Notes: a model not told the origin generated them from the letters alone. Shown: positions 19,059-27,833, numbered from the stretch's first letter. The stretch: DNA of 64,000 nt from Pseudomonas poae (GCA_028869255.1 CP110972.1:5494001-5558000); one strand, 5' to 3'. Made by a program: numbers and translations.

Positions 19059-20035
19059 ATGGCGCTGGTGGGCAGACGAGATGGGCGCAATTTTGGCTAT
19101 GGCCGGCAACTGAGCTATGCCGGGCCGCAAGCGCTGAGAGACATGTTCGGTGGCGGGCACTACGGGACCGTTAAAGCGCACTGTGATCGTTGGCAGGCAT
19201 TCGTGCGCTGGTGCCGCTCAGACGATGGACCAGGACTCAACGATGCACGACAGGTAGATCGTCAGATCTTGGCGGATTACGTGGCGCATCTGCGTCACTT
19301 GGTCGATCGCGGCGACCTCTCCATCGCCACCGCACAAAATCGATTGTCCAGCGTCAACCGAACCATGGCGGCGCTTCGCGGTGATCAGTACGTGAAAGTG
19401 CCGAGTCCGAGCAAAGCGCTGGGAATGCAGCGCACCACCATCCGCACGACAGCTCCACAAGGCCAGGATCGCGAACACCTGATGCGAATCGTCGAGACGC
19501 TCAGCGAACAGCACTCTCGTGCCGCGGCCATCGCTCAGTTAGCGCGGGCCACCGGAATGCGCCTGCGCGAGGCCATTTTGGCCGACTTACCGCGCTTAAA
19601 ACGTGAGTCCGAACACTACGGCAAGATCAACATCCAGGATGGCACCAAAGGGGGCGCTCAGGTGCCTCGGCACCTCGCTGGATCAGAGTGGATGATCATA
19701 TTCACGAAGCTTTGAGATTCGCCGAACAGGTCTCACCCCGCGGCAGCCACAACCTGCTTGCGCCGAATGAAAGATACCTCGATTTCCAACGGGAAATCGT
19801 CCGTCCCGCGCGGGACCTTCTCCATAAGCACAACCTCAAAGGCTTTCACGAGCTACGGGCGGCGTTTGCTTGTGAGCGCTATGAGCAAATTACCCAGCAC
19901 CAAGCGCCGGTTAATGGTGGTCAGTGCTATGCCGTGGATCGGCGTCTTGACTGTGAGGCTCGCATGCAGATCAGCAAAGAACTGGGGCACAGTCGGATCG
20001 ACGTTGCCGCTGCCTATATTGGAGGACGGACATGA
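19059..20035 (+). pseudogene. Integrase_1-like recombinase, frameshifted
   Basis: A member of a Pseudomonas recombinase family (integrase domain PF12835 type), opening MALVGRRDGRNFGYGRQLSY. The frame breaks at a run of five G (19650-19654) after INIQDGTKGG. One more G would join it to the downstream frame (DDHIHEALRFAEQVSPRGSH through HSRIDVAAAYIGG) and give 325 aa. Possible catalytic Tyr is in AAAYIGG, and Arg in ATGMRLREA. The gene is either dead or affected by a sequencing error. Its stop overlaps the next gene, as in intact copies of this pair. Confidence 0.75.
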
Positions 20036-20307
20036 GTAAGGCGTTTGATATGGAGATGTTCCTAGGTGGCGTGCTGACTGGATCGCATGCAACGCAGCAG
20101 CGGCATTTGCGGCAAGCCAGGATTATTAGCGCCGAGATCGCAGCGCGATGGCGGCGAGAGACGCCATGGAGCTGGCAGAGAAAACACCTAATTTGGTTTA
20201 TGGACCATCGGCTAGCTGGGCGTAGTGAAGCGACTCGTTACTATTACCTGCTTACCGTCCGACTGCTCGCTCAGCGCCGACAGACGTCATGGACTTTCAA
20301 TCTCTAA
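20032..20307 (+). CDS. Small protein paired with the Integrase_1-like gene
   Basis: A 91-aa basic protein whose ATG overlaps the recombinase stop by 4 nt. Sequence is helical and Arg-rich (HLRQARIISAEIAARWRR, HRLAGRSEATRYYYLLTVRL). I do not recognise a domain. The coupling suggests an accessory to the recombinase, for example a directionality or DNA-binding factor; this is inference only. Confidence 0.65.
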   Translation: MSKAFDMEMFLGGVLTGSHATQQRHLRQARIISAEIAARWRRETPWSWQRKHLIWFMDHRLAGRSEATRYYYLLTVRLLAQRRQTSWTFNL

Positions 20308-20499
20308 GTGGCACCTGATACCGATAGCAATCAACCCAAAAGCAACTGACCTTGACTAGTGGCTTTTTGCGTAGGCATCAGTCAGCTCCCCTTGATGAGC
20401 GCTGATGTCGAGCTCTAGACACAGCGGACACTCATCCGCTTGCTAGAGTGTAAACCTAGCTGTAAACTGTCAATCAAAGTGTCAAGCTGAGTAATCGAA

Positions 20500-21333
20500 A
20501 TGGGAAAGAAATACGCAAACGCCCCAGTCTACTTCACCATCGGCCAGGTGCGTCACAACACACTGCTGTCACTGAAGGCTTACCTTCCGGCTATTCAGGA
20601 GCGGATGCGCAAGGCTGGTTACCCTGATTTCAAAAGCGCTCAGCAGATGCAATTCTCTTTTGGTGCTATTACAGGCGGGGATGACACGCAGCCTTTCCAG
20701 CCGGGCGTACAGCAGATCGAAAGCTATACGTTCTCCAACCTCGAAGGTACTCAAGGCTTTCTGATGGAGCCGAGTGCGCTTTCGTTTCGCTGCACTGAAT
20801 ACGAGACCTTTCCGAAGTTCTATGCTGAATTGGAACGGGGTTTGAGCATTCTGGAGGAAGCGGTCGACGGTCTCGCTTATTTTGAGCGCTTAGGCCTGAG
20901 GTACCTCGATGCTGTAGTACCTGCTGAAGGGGAAACCTTACAGCAGTACCTTGCTCGAGAGGTGTGGGGAACACCAGCCTCGCTCGATCTCAACCAGATG
21001 TACCAGTTCGAAGGGCAACCACTGACTTACAATCATTCTTTTGCCGAGTCGTCGGCCACCATCCCAAGCATAGGGCAGGTGGTCTCGCGGGTGGTTGCCC
21101 AGAACAGCGAACTGCGCTTTCCACCAGACCTGCTGCCAGATCCGCTCAAAGTTGGCGAGCGCTTCAGAGGACTCAATGGTCAGCACGCAACCGTTGACGT
21201 CGACGCCAGTTTTTCCGAGCGCCGAAAGTACGACTCGACCGAAATCAAAGATAGGTTTCAACACCTTCACGACCTCGTTGAGCTGTTCTTCAACGCGACT
21301 GTGACGGACTACGCACGGAAAGCATGGAGTTAA
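20500..21333 (+). CDS. TIGR04255 family protein
   Basis: A 277-aa protein resembling the sporadically distributed TIGR04255 family. It starts with YANAPVYFTIGQVRHN, has a central YFERLGLRYLDAVVP (the family's GLRYID-like core) and ends in a segment with FFNATVTD. No catalytic motif or membrane segment is visible. It is the first gene of a three-gene operon, with 3 nt to the next start. Members often sit in variable islands and defence-rich regions, so a defence or stress role is possible but unproven. Confidence 0.75.
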   Translation: MGKKYANAPVYFTIGQVRHNTLLSLKAYLPAIQERMRKAGYPDFKSAQQMQFSFGAITGGDDTQPFQPGVQQIESYTFSNLEGTQGFLMEPSALSFRCTEYETFPKFYAELERGLSILEEAVDGLAYFERLGLRYLDAVVPAEGETLQQYLAREVWGTPASLDLNQMYQFEGQPLTYNHSFAESSATIPSIGQVVSRVVAQNSELRFPPDLLPDPLKVGERFRGLNGQHATVDVDASFSERRKYDSTEIKDRFQHLHDLVELFFNATVTDYARKAWS

Positions 21334-21336
21334 CCT

Positions 21337-22017
21337 ATGAGCACAATGTACGCGCCATCTCCAAACCCGGGAATGGCAAACCGATCATTTAATGCAGCAA
21401 GCCGGCATCTCGAATCCGAACGAGAGAAGGTCAAGCGCACGGCAGGCAGCGCAGCACTGGCTTGGGGCTACGGCCTGACTGTTGCCTTTGCACTATGCCT
21501 TGGAACCTTGTCACCACAACCCCAACCTCGCGAGAACCGGGCTAGCAAGGAATACAAAGAATCGGCTCAAGGCATCGCCAAGCATGAGCAAACAACTGCC
21601 CCACGGACAACCGCAGAAGCTATGTCTTACGTACGCAACACCTTGAAACCAGCGGTGACCGAATTGGCATTGATCTTCGGAGTTTCGAGGCAGGCGATTT
21701 ATAACTGGCAAGCCGGTGAGCACATCTCAGAGGGCAACCAAGCCCTGCTCTACGAACTGGCCGCAGCGGCCGATCGTATCGTGGCCCATCCGCTAGCAGG
21801 ACAAGTGAACGCCAAGCGGAAGCTCCCAGGCGGCAAATCTCTATTTGAAGCTGTTGCCGGAGGCATGTCGGGTGTAGAGGCAGCTGGGAAACTCATCGCT
21901 ATGGCTCAAAAGGAAGGCGCACAACGTGCAGCAATGGACTCGAGACTGAAAACTCGAAATCGGGCCGCCGTAGATCTCGCGTCGATCGGCTCACCCCATT
22001 TGCAAGACAGAGCATGA
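21337..22017 (+). CDS. HTH protein with an N-terminal membrane segment
   Basis: A 226-aa protein. Residues about 37-58 (GSAALAWGYGLTVAFALCLG) look like a membrane segment. A helix-turn-helix follows at about 107-128 (LALIFGVSRQAIYNWQAG), then an Ala-rich C-terminal region. It may be a membrane-tethered regulator or the sensor of the cassette. It is the middle gene of the operon, 3 nt after the first and 11 nt before the ATG of the third. It could instead be an antitoxin-like repressor. Confidence 0.7.
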   Translation: MSTMYAPSPNPGMANRSFNAASRHLESEREKVKRTAGSAALAWGYGLTVAFALCLGTLSPQPQPRENRASKEYKESAQGIAKHEQTTAPRTTAEAMSYVRNTLKPAVTELALIFGVSRQAIYNWQAGEHISEGNQALLYELAAAADRIVAHPLAGQVNAKRKLPGGKSLFEAVAGGMSGVEAAGKLIAMAQKEGAQRAAMDSRLKTRNRAAVDLASIGSPHLQDRA

Positions 22018-22028
22018 GGTAGCAGTTG

Positions 22029-22892
22029 ATGGTGAGCTGGAGTCGATCAACACCGTGGCGACAAGGTTATATTGTCGATAGCGAAACACTCGCCCAGCTC
22101 GGCATCACCATCGACGGCGATGACCAGGAAAAAATCATCGCAGCCGTCGCCACGCATGATTGCGACCTTGCGCAGCTAGCATACGGCGAACCGGAGGTGG
22201 AGCTCATTTTAGGGAAGGTCCTGACGGACAAACTTGATGGGAACTATACGCACTGCAAAACCGCGAGGCGCCTACATATCGAACTGACTGGCACGGACGA
22301 GCACTTACTTTGCGAATTCGATGCAAGCAAGCGGGTTAGGGTTCAGAAGGAGCATAAGGATCCGTCCAAGGCATTTGTGTCCTACGAGCCGACTCGGGCT
22401 GCCTTGATGAACGGCCAGGAACGAAGCATCTTCCAGCGCTGGCTAGCAGCAAGATATCGCCGATCATCGTTCCCGGACGAGTTTGACCGCAGGCTGCGAG
22501 ATACAAAGGTTGCCGATCGACTTGCCAGGCTTTTTAAAGAGTCCGGGAACCACATTCCAGCAGTGTTCTTTGACGTTGATCAGGGGACGGAGAGAACCCG
22601 AGAAGGATCGGACGATCTTTACGAGCTCGCGATCTTGGTTCTCTACAAAACCGACGAAGATCCTGAGACTGCGGAAGAAGCAGCCTTGGCTGCAGCAAAG
22701 GCCATCGACGAACTTTTTCTGAGCCGCTGCAGAACAGGCGCGAATCAGGCTTGGGAATGGATCGAGCTGACAGAAATCAACGTGATATCCGATGAGGCGC
22801 TGACCTATGGTCAGTCGCTAAACCTGATCAGATGGCAGGCTGACTATGTGAGCTTGCGAAGCGACCCAGCGCAGCCAATTTTTGACGTCTGA
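22029..22892 (+). CDS. Unknown 'HDCDL' protein, third gene of the island cassette
   Basis: A 287-aa protein of unknown function. A notable motif is ATHDCDLAQLAYGEPEVEL near residues 41-60, followed by NYTHCKTARRLH. His, Cys and Asp grouped this way could bind metal or form an active site. The C-terminal half is acidic (KTDEDPETAEEAALAAA). The start was placed at the ATG at 22029; a TTG directly before it is also possible. AT content rises sharply after its stop. Its partners suggest a shared function, possibly defence. Confidence 0.7.
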   Translation: MVSWSRSTPWRQGYIVDSETLAQLGITIDGDDQEKIIAAVATHDCDLAQLAYGEPEVELILGKVLTDKLDGNYTHCKTARRLHIELTGTDEHLLCEFDASKRVRVQKEHKDPSKAFVSYEPTRAALMNGQERSIFQRWLAARYRRSSFPDEFDRRLRDTKVADRLARLFKESGNHIPAVFFDVDQGTERTREGSDDLYELAILVLYKTDEDPETAEEAALAAAKAIDELFLSRCRTGANQAWEWIELTEINVISDEALTYGQSLNLIRWQADYVSLRSDPAQPIFDV

Positions 22893-23231
22893 GTGAAAAA
22901 ATCTCAACTTCTGAGCCAACGGCCTGAAAACGAAGGGAAAATTAGAGGAGAAGGGTTGACGGCAAGATGATATGACAGGATAATTATAATTGCCGATAGC
23001 TTTTTTATCGACAAAAAAAGCCCACCAATGTTTGCAGCATTGGCAGGCGATTTGAACCGTGCAATGGATGTTTTTGCAGAACTCCAAAGCACAATTAGAA
23101 AACAAACCCGGAGGTCAGGTTTCCATACTCGGGAAGAGATTCTACGTACATATCGATCTCTTTACAACACCTGCTTGACTAGCGGCATTTGCAGTGTCGC
23201 AAGTACTTCCGGGTTCTCTTGGAGAATCCGT
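22893..23231. other. AT-rich region after the cassette
   Basis: About 340 nt without a clear gene. GATAGCTTTTTTATCGACAA around 22995-23014 includes an imperfect GATA...TATC inverted repeat and could act as a weak terminator. An upstream extension of the small gene that follows runs through here, but it lacks a ribosome site. Confidence 0.4.
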
Positions 23232-23417
23232 ATGACTTTGATTTGCAGACCCTTCATTACCCTCCGCAACGGCAAACGCCTTTTCGCACACGAGGTTGGT
23301 AAAACCGCGTTCTGCTTTGAGGTAGATGAAGTTCGGAAGGCGAAGCAACCAGAAGGAGCCGGTGAGCAAGGTACGCTCGACCTGACGGACGACAGCGCAC
23401 CATCCAAGCCTCACTGA
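23232..23417 (+). CDS. Small island-associated protein, function unknown
   Basis: A 61-aa protein starting at an ATG with GGAG 7 nt upstream. It has the pattern FITLRNGKRLFAHEVGKTAF, which I recall from short Pseudomonas island proteins, then a basic and acidic tail. No membrane segment is visible. A strong terminator follows 10 nt after the stop, supporting a real transcription unit. Function unknown. Confidence 0.55.
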   Translation: MTLICRPFITLRNGKRLFAHEVGKTAFCFEVDEVRKAKQPEGAGEQGTLDLTDDSAPSKPH

Positions 23418-23426
23418 TGTAGATAG

Positions 23427-23463
23427 AAAGCCCGGTAAGCTCAATCGCTTGCCGGGCTTTTTT
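23427..23463 (+). terminator. Terminator after the small island gene
   Basis: AAAGCCCGGTAAGC, loop TCAATC, GCTTGCCGGGCTTT (one mismatch), then a T-run. Confidence 0.85.
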
Positions 23464-23805
23464 GCTAAAATTTCTTTAGCACTGTTTTCAGCTTCCGGCC
23501 ATTTTCCGCCATGGCCGCTTCCCACGCATTTATAGCAGTCAGCTCAAATTGAAAGAGTATCGAGCTTTGCCTTTTACACGAGGTCATGTGCTGTCGCTTA
23601 CCCTAAGCGGTAGGGTCGTGCCCTCCATCATCCGACTATGAGGGTCTGCGATATCGAAACCTCGAGGCAGTGTAATTCCCTAAGTTCTTGTTTTAGCTTT
23701 CCTTGACTCGTTAATCATCAGAGGGGGCGCCTGAGGATAGTTTTAGAGATAGAAGTACGCGCCTATAGAAGTAAAATACTTAAAAATCAATTAGTTGTGA
23801 GAATT
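23464..23805. other. Right end of the island, no gene seen
   Basis: About 340 nt, AT-rich near attR (23740-23805). No supported coding frame. Excisionase binding sites may lie here, but none could be named. Confidence 0.4.
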
Positions 23806-23828
23806 TTCGACTCCTGGTGCCGCACCAT
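23806..23828 (+). other. attR of the tRNA-Thr island
   Basis: TTCGACTCCTGGTGCCGCAC plus CAT, a copy of the tRNA-Thr 3' end lacking one G. It defines an element of about 7.5 kb between 16326 and 23828. Confidence 0.75.
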
Positions 23829-23831
23829 TTA

Positions 23832-23868
23832 AAAACAAAGGCTTGCAGCGATGCAGGCCTTTGTTTTT
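23832..23868 (+). terminator. Likely original tRNA-Thr terminator, displaced by the island
   Basis: AACAAAGGC and GCCTTTGTT form a stem followed by TTTTTT, starting 4 nt after attR. This is where the tRNA terminator would have been before integration. Confidence 0.65.
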
Positions 23869-23994
23869 TGTGCGAAACGTAACAAGACACGTAACAAGCC
23901 GCTTATCTAGGCGACCTCCGTGGGCGCTTAGCTCCAATTTGAGGGCTGCTTCTATGTCAACGACTCCCACCGCCCCCCTGAAATAGCTCGCCTG

Positions 23995-24306
23995 ATGCAA
24001 ACGCATGGGGACCTTTTCGATAAGCATTTCTCGCATAAGCTGGATGAACAGTCCACCGTACTAAAAGCTCACCTCCTGATAGAGGGCGTCATCCGCGACT
24101 TCAACTACCGCTCAGTTCAGAACCCAGAGCATCTGCGGGGAATACGGCTCACCTTTCAGCAAGTAGTCGGCATAGCTCGATCGCTCATGGTTATTAAAGG
24201 GTCAGGGAGCAACAGTCTCCGGGACATGACAGACCAGCTCAATAAGGCCGGTTCAGGGGGCCGGGGAACCCTCAGCCCCCTGGATCAAGGAATCAACGAA
24301 CATTAA
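23995..24306 (+). CDS. Hypothetical protein beyond attR
   Basis: A 103-aa frame that reads like real protein for its first 70 residues (LFDKHFSHKLDEQSTVLKAH, FQQVVGIARSLMVIKG): helical, with balanced charge. The last third is Gly/Ser-rich and may be read-through of unrelated sequence. There is no clear ribosome site. It may be the remnant of a larger gene lost when this region was rearranged. Confidence 0.4.
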   Translation: MQTHGDLFDKHFSHKLDEQSTVLKAHLLIEGVIRDFNYRSVQNPEHLRGIRLTFQQVVGIARSLMVIKGSGSNSLRDMTDQLNKAGSGGRGTLSPLDQGINEH

Positions 24307-24511
24307 AAAACCACAGAACAAGACCCATGACAAAGCCTGCCCCTGCCATTTGCAGATAGAACGGCAGAAATGCTTTTAACAGCGCGACAATGTCATCACC
24401 ACCACTTAACCAATACCCGGCAATGTGAAAGAACGCACACATAAGCACAAGGGCCAACGCACAGGCACAAGGAAGATAAACAGCGACCCACCAGGGTTCA
24501 TTTTTTCTCAT
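24293..24511 (-). CDS. Putative immunity protein for the adjacent toxin tip
   Basis: A 72-aa membrane protein with two hydrophobic helices (VYLPCACALALVLMCAFFHI and YLQMAGAGFVMGLVLWFF). It overlaps the end of the upstream toxin fragment by 14 nt. That coupling and its size fit an immunity protein of a contact-dependent inhibition module, probably guarding the inner membrane. No sequence family was recognised, so the role is inferred from position. Confidence 0.6.
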   Translation of the reverse strand: MRKNEPWWVAVYLPCACALALVLMCAFFHIAGYWLSGGDDIVALLKAFLPFYLQMAGAGFVMGLVLWFFNVR

Positions 24512-24821
24512 TGCCGTCTCTTTTCTTCAAGTAGAAATCAGCGCCACCGTTGAACGCCCCTGACGATGCAGAATCGCCCAAATTACCGAATATGGAGGGA
24601 ACGGGACTTTGCGGGGCGGGCTTGGTAATCGTCCACATCCCCGTCGGTACCCACTCATACTGCTTCGACACCGGGTTAAGCAGTTTATCCAAGGGGCCCT
24701 TAACCGCGTTACCAAAGGCGAACCCCACGGACACGCCCGCTTTACTTAACAAAGCGCCCATAAACGGATCATCGCCCTTCATTTCAGCTTGATAATAACC
24801 ACCGGTTGCATTCCACGTCAC
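24498..24821 (-). pseudogene. Orphan C-terminal tip of a haemagglutinin/CDI-type exoprotein
   Basis: A 107-aa stretch starting at GTG, open upstream to about 24876 with WKGYSPTVTWNATGG. The text NATGGYYQAEMKGDDPFMGA and LLNPVSKQYEWVPTGMWTIT is like the C-terminal ends of large Pseudomonas haemagglutinin-type (CdiA-like) exoproteins. The several-thousand-residue secretion part is missing. It may be a silent orphan toxin module or a recombination scar, kept with its immunity gene. The upstream break coincides with the truncated peptidase on the other strand. Confidence 0.6.
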
Positions 24822-24853
24822 GGTAGGGCTGTAACCTTTCCAGCCTGCGCTTT

Positions 24854-26041
24854 TTGCCGATCTACGATGGGGTCAACCGCAGCCTGGAAGCGTTACTGCA
24901 CACCCTGCTCGCCAGTGACCTGATCCAGGGTTGGCTGATGCGGCCATCCTTCATGTTCGGCGTGTTTTTCATGCAACGCTTTGATCATGCGGTGAACCAT
25001 TGGAGCCGCGAGCGCGAGTTACTGGCGGACGCCGCCGGTGCTCGCCTGGCCGGCAATGCCGCGGCGGCGTCGGCGCTGCTGCGGGTATCGGTGCTGCAGC
25101 CGCCTATCGATGACGCGCTGCTGGTGCTCTGTGAAACGGCCACTGACGATTTGCCCGGCGACGCCCTCGCCGCGCTGCAAGCCCATTCGCTGCAACTGCC
25201 GCCGCAGGCGCTGGAGATTCATCAGCCTCACCCGACCGACTCGCACCCATCGAATGGCGAACGCTTGCAGGCGCTGCGCGTGCCGCTGGACGATGCACTG
25301 CACAGCGCCACTCGCGCCGTCGACCCTGGCTCCGCGAACGAGCAACTCGACGGCTATTTCAGCGCGCCGCACACGCTGCGTAAGCAGCTGTCCCGCGACC
25401 TTATCGAGGTGGCAGTCGCCGAAGACACGGCACGCACCCAACTGCTGGAAAACATGGTCGCCTCGACGGAAGGCGAACGTGCGCTGCATGAAGGCGGCAA
25501 GTGGCGCGGGGTGTCGATGGTGGTGCTGGCGATTCCCTTCGTGCTGCTGGGGCTTTGGATCATGTCCCGGCCCTGGCTCGCCCCGGAGCGCCTGAAAGGC
25601 ACACCATTATCGGCGCTGGGCGCCGGGGCGGCCGTGGGTGGGATCGCGCTGATTTTTGTTTGGCTGGGCGTGCGCCGCTTCAAGCGCGCCCCGCAGATCG
25701 CCTTGCGCCTTACGCCGGAGCATTTTGTGTTCGCCAATCTCACGCAGCCGTTGCCGATCGAGCATATCGCCCAGGTCTCGCTGCAATCGATACAGGGTAT
25801 TTGGGTGACAGTAGAATTGACGCCGGAAACGCCTTTGCCCGAGCGGCGTAAAACCGCATTCGGGGTGCCCGATGCACGGGTCAACAAGAAGAAACGCCAG
25901 GTGCTGCTGCAAATGGCGCAGCTGTGTATCGACAACAAAAAGATTGAGCCTTACGAGGGCCTGACGCTGATGCACGAGTCCATAAACGCCTCCCTCGCCC
26001 GCAAGATTCTGCACCTGCGCGACGAGGAGGCGCAGGCATAA
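24854..26041 (+). pseudogene. M48-family metallopeptidase, N-terminus missing
   Basis: The remaining 395 aa correspond to the C-terminal part of an M48 membrane peptidase. The HEXXH zinc motif is absent. The third-ligand region HWSRERELLADAAGARLAGN is still present, with two later membrane segments (VVLAIPFVLLGLWIM and GAAVGGIALIFVWLGV). Only a TTG is available as start, and protein-like sequence begins abruptly near 24845. It cannot be catalytically active as such. The break coincides with the end of the toxin fragment, so both were cut by one event. Confidence 0.75.
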
Positions 26042-26068
26042 AAAAACCCCGAACCAGTCGGGGTTTTT
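26041..26068. terminator. Bidirectional terminator between the M48 remnant and the porin
   Basis: AAAAACCCCGA, short loop, TCGGGGTTTTT. A- and T-runs on both sides allow it to serve both convergent genes. Confidence 0.85.
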
Positions 26069-26100
26069 ATCGCCTTGAATCAGGCGCTACGCGCAATCAA

Positions 26101-27423
26101 TCAGAACACGTTGATTGGGTAGTCGGCGAACAGACGGATTTCGTTACCGCCTACGTTATACCGGTCGGCATTGCTGGAAACGCGCAACCAGGACGCACGT
26201 GCACGCAGGCTCAGGTCTTTGGCCGGGCCGCTCTGAACCACGTATTTGAACTGGTTGAAGATTTCACGCTCGGTGCCATTGCCGCGGTTGGAACCGTCGT
26301 CAATGTTGGTGCCGCGCACGTAGGCAACGTTGTAGGTCAGGCCAGGTACGCCGAAGGTGCTGAAGTCCAGGCCATAGCCTGCCTGCCAGGAGCGCTCGTC
26401 CTTGCCGTTGAAGTCGGACCAGTAGGAGTTGGCCAGCAGGATGGTGTTGCCGCCGTCGCCGATACCGGTGTCCGCCGTGTCGTCGCGGTAGCCGCCGTAC
26501 AGGTAACCGGTGTCACCGGTGCTGCGCTGGTGGGCCAGGGTGAAGCTGTGTGCGCCGACAGCCCAAGTGGCGCCCAGGCTCCAGATTTTGTTGTCGCGTG
26601 CGTCGCCATTGCCGCGTTGTTCGGCGAAGCTGCGGTCCAGCTTGGTTTTGTAGCCGTTGAAGTCAAAAGTCAGCGACTGTTTCTCTGGCAGGGCCAGCAC
26701 GTAGTTGACGTTGACGTATTGCTTCTTCAGCACGTCTTCCATATCGGAGGCGTACAGCGCAGCCGACAGGCTTTCGGTGAATTTGTAGCTACCACCGAGG
26801 TAATTGATGCTTTTCAGGTTACCGCTGTCGGTACCTTCCATGCTCTTGCGCGCTTCTTTGGTGAAGTGGCCCGCATCCAGTTGCAGACCTTCGATCTCTT
26901 TGGAAACGATCGAAGTACCGGTGTAGGTTTCCGACAACAGACGGGAGTTGTCGTACTGCAGCACAGGCACGGCCGGGAACTGGTCACCGTACTTGAGTAC
27001 GGTGTTGGAAACGCGGAACTTCACGGCAGCGCCGCCCTTGGCCAGGTCGTGAGGTGCCGAGCCAGGGTTGTTCGAGCCATCAGGGTTGGTGGTGCCATTG
27101 CCCTGCTTGAAGAAGTCGATACCGCCCGCGCCGGCGCGACCTTTACCACCGTCCAGACGGATAGCGTACTGGCCAATCACGTCCACACCCACACCCACGG
27201 TGCCTTGAGTGAAACCGGACTCGAACTTGCCGATAAAGCCCTGGCCCCACTCGGCTTTGTCTTGCTTGCCGTTCTTGTAGTCACGGCTGATGTAGGCGTT
27301 ACGTGCTGCGATGTTCAGGTGGCTGTCATCAACAAAACCCTTGGATTGCTCCTGGTCGTTTGCCATGGCCGTCGATGCGCTCAAAATCCCCAGAGCGATC
27401 AGACTCATCCGTTGCTTCAACAT
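26101..27423 (-). CDS. OprD-family outer-membrane porin
   Basis: A 440-aa porin with a signal peptide (MLKQRMSLIALGILSASTAMA). The mature start DDSHLNIAARNAYISRDYK and repeated amphipathic strands such as WGQGFIGKFESGFTQGTVG are typical of the OprD/OprE group. It ends in FADYPINVF, with the terminal Phe needed for barrel assembly. It takes up small substrates such as amino acids or organic acids, and the substrate cannot be told from sequence. It is a single-gene unit with an unusual hairpin-rich leader (27460-27552). Confidence 0.93.
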   Translation of the reverse strand: MLKQRMSLIALGILSASTAMANDQEQSKGFVDDSHLNIAARNAYISRDYKNGKQDKAEWGQGFIGKFESGFTQGTVGVGVDVIGQYAIRLDGGKGRAGAGGIDFFKQGNGTTNPDGSNNPGSAPHDLAKGGAAVKFRVSNTVLKYGDQFPAVPVLQYDNSRLLSETYTGTSIVSKEIEGLQLDAGHFTKEARKSMEGTDSGNLKSINYLGGSYKFTESLSAALYASDMEDVLKKQYVNVNYVLALPEKQSLTFDFNGYKTKLDRSFAEQRGNGDARDNKIWSLGATWAVGAHSFTLAHQRSTGDTGYLYGGYRDDTADTGIGDGGNTILLANSYWSDFNGKDERSWQAGYGLDFSTFGVPGLTYNVAYVRGTNIDDGSNRGNGTEREIFNQFKYVVQSGPAKDLSLRARASWLRVSSNADRYNVGGNEIRLFADYPINVF

Positions 27424-27511
27424 TTCTTATATTCCTTATTACTGGTTGAGTACGCGCTGTGACACCAGGCTCCGTGTCGCTTTTCTGGTGTCGACTTTTT
27501 CCGGAAAAAAG

Positions 27512-27552
27512 AAGGCCCGCGGGACGACTTAACATGCCGCGGGCCTTTTTTA
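27512..27552. terminator. Bidirectional hairpin in the porin leader
   Basis: AAGGCCCGCGG and CCGCGGGCCTT, 14-nt loop. TTTTTT follows on the plus strand and CTTCTTTTTT on the minus strand. It lies about 90 nt upstream of the porin ATG with no gene ending nearby, so it could attenuate the porin or end a small RNA. Confidence 0.6.
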
Positions 27553-27775
27553 TTGGATGAGTCATGGCGGTTCGCCACAGGCGTTGGCGCAATCCTAGTC
27601 GGGCGTTGAACTATGTGTCAATTTCGTGAATCGTCTGTATTTAGGCGAAATAATTCTAAGCAAAGGCTGACAGCCTTTCTGAAAACGACCAAAAACCCTC
27701 TTCGGCGACACTAAAAACACATTTAGTAACACATTTCAAAGTTGATACGTTTGGCAACTGATAACACGCGCAAAT

Positions 27776-27794
27776 GCAAAGCATTATCATTAAA
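27776..27794. promoter_or_regulatory. Candidate Fur box
   Basis: GCAAAGCATTATCATTAAA; its complement matches 13 of 19 positions of the Fur consensus, including AATGATAAT. It lies 40 nt before the receptor start, which fits iron control. Confidence 0.45.
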
Positions 27795-27833
27795 GTGCGA
27801 TTTTCCTCCCAAACAATTCGGATACATTCCAGC

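Larger units (their letters stand above)
27424..27833. other. Divergent control region, porin and TonB receptor
   Basis: Holds two hairpins on the porin side, at 27462-27493 (GACACCAG with CTGGTGTC) and 27512-27547, and a Fur-like box on the receptor side. No gene was seen. Confidence 0.5.

Noticed and set aside
23142..23525. A 127-aa minus-strand frame at the island end
   Set aside because: It runs through a terminator and opposite a small gene with a proper ribosome site.
23791..24036. An 81-aa minus-strand frame across attR, possibly an integrase start
   Set aside because: It covers the tRNA fragment and the terminator hairpin and shows no integrase motif.
27774..27833. Upstream ATG of the TonB receptor
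   Set aside because: It adds 20 polar residues in front of a good signal peptide and overlaps the Fur-like box.
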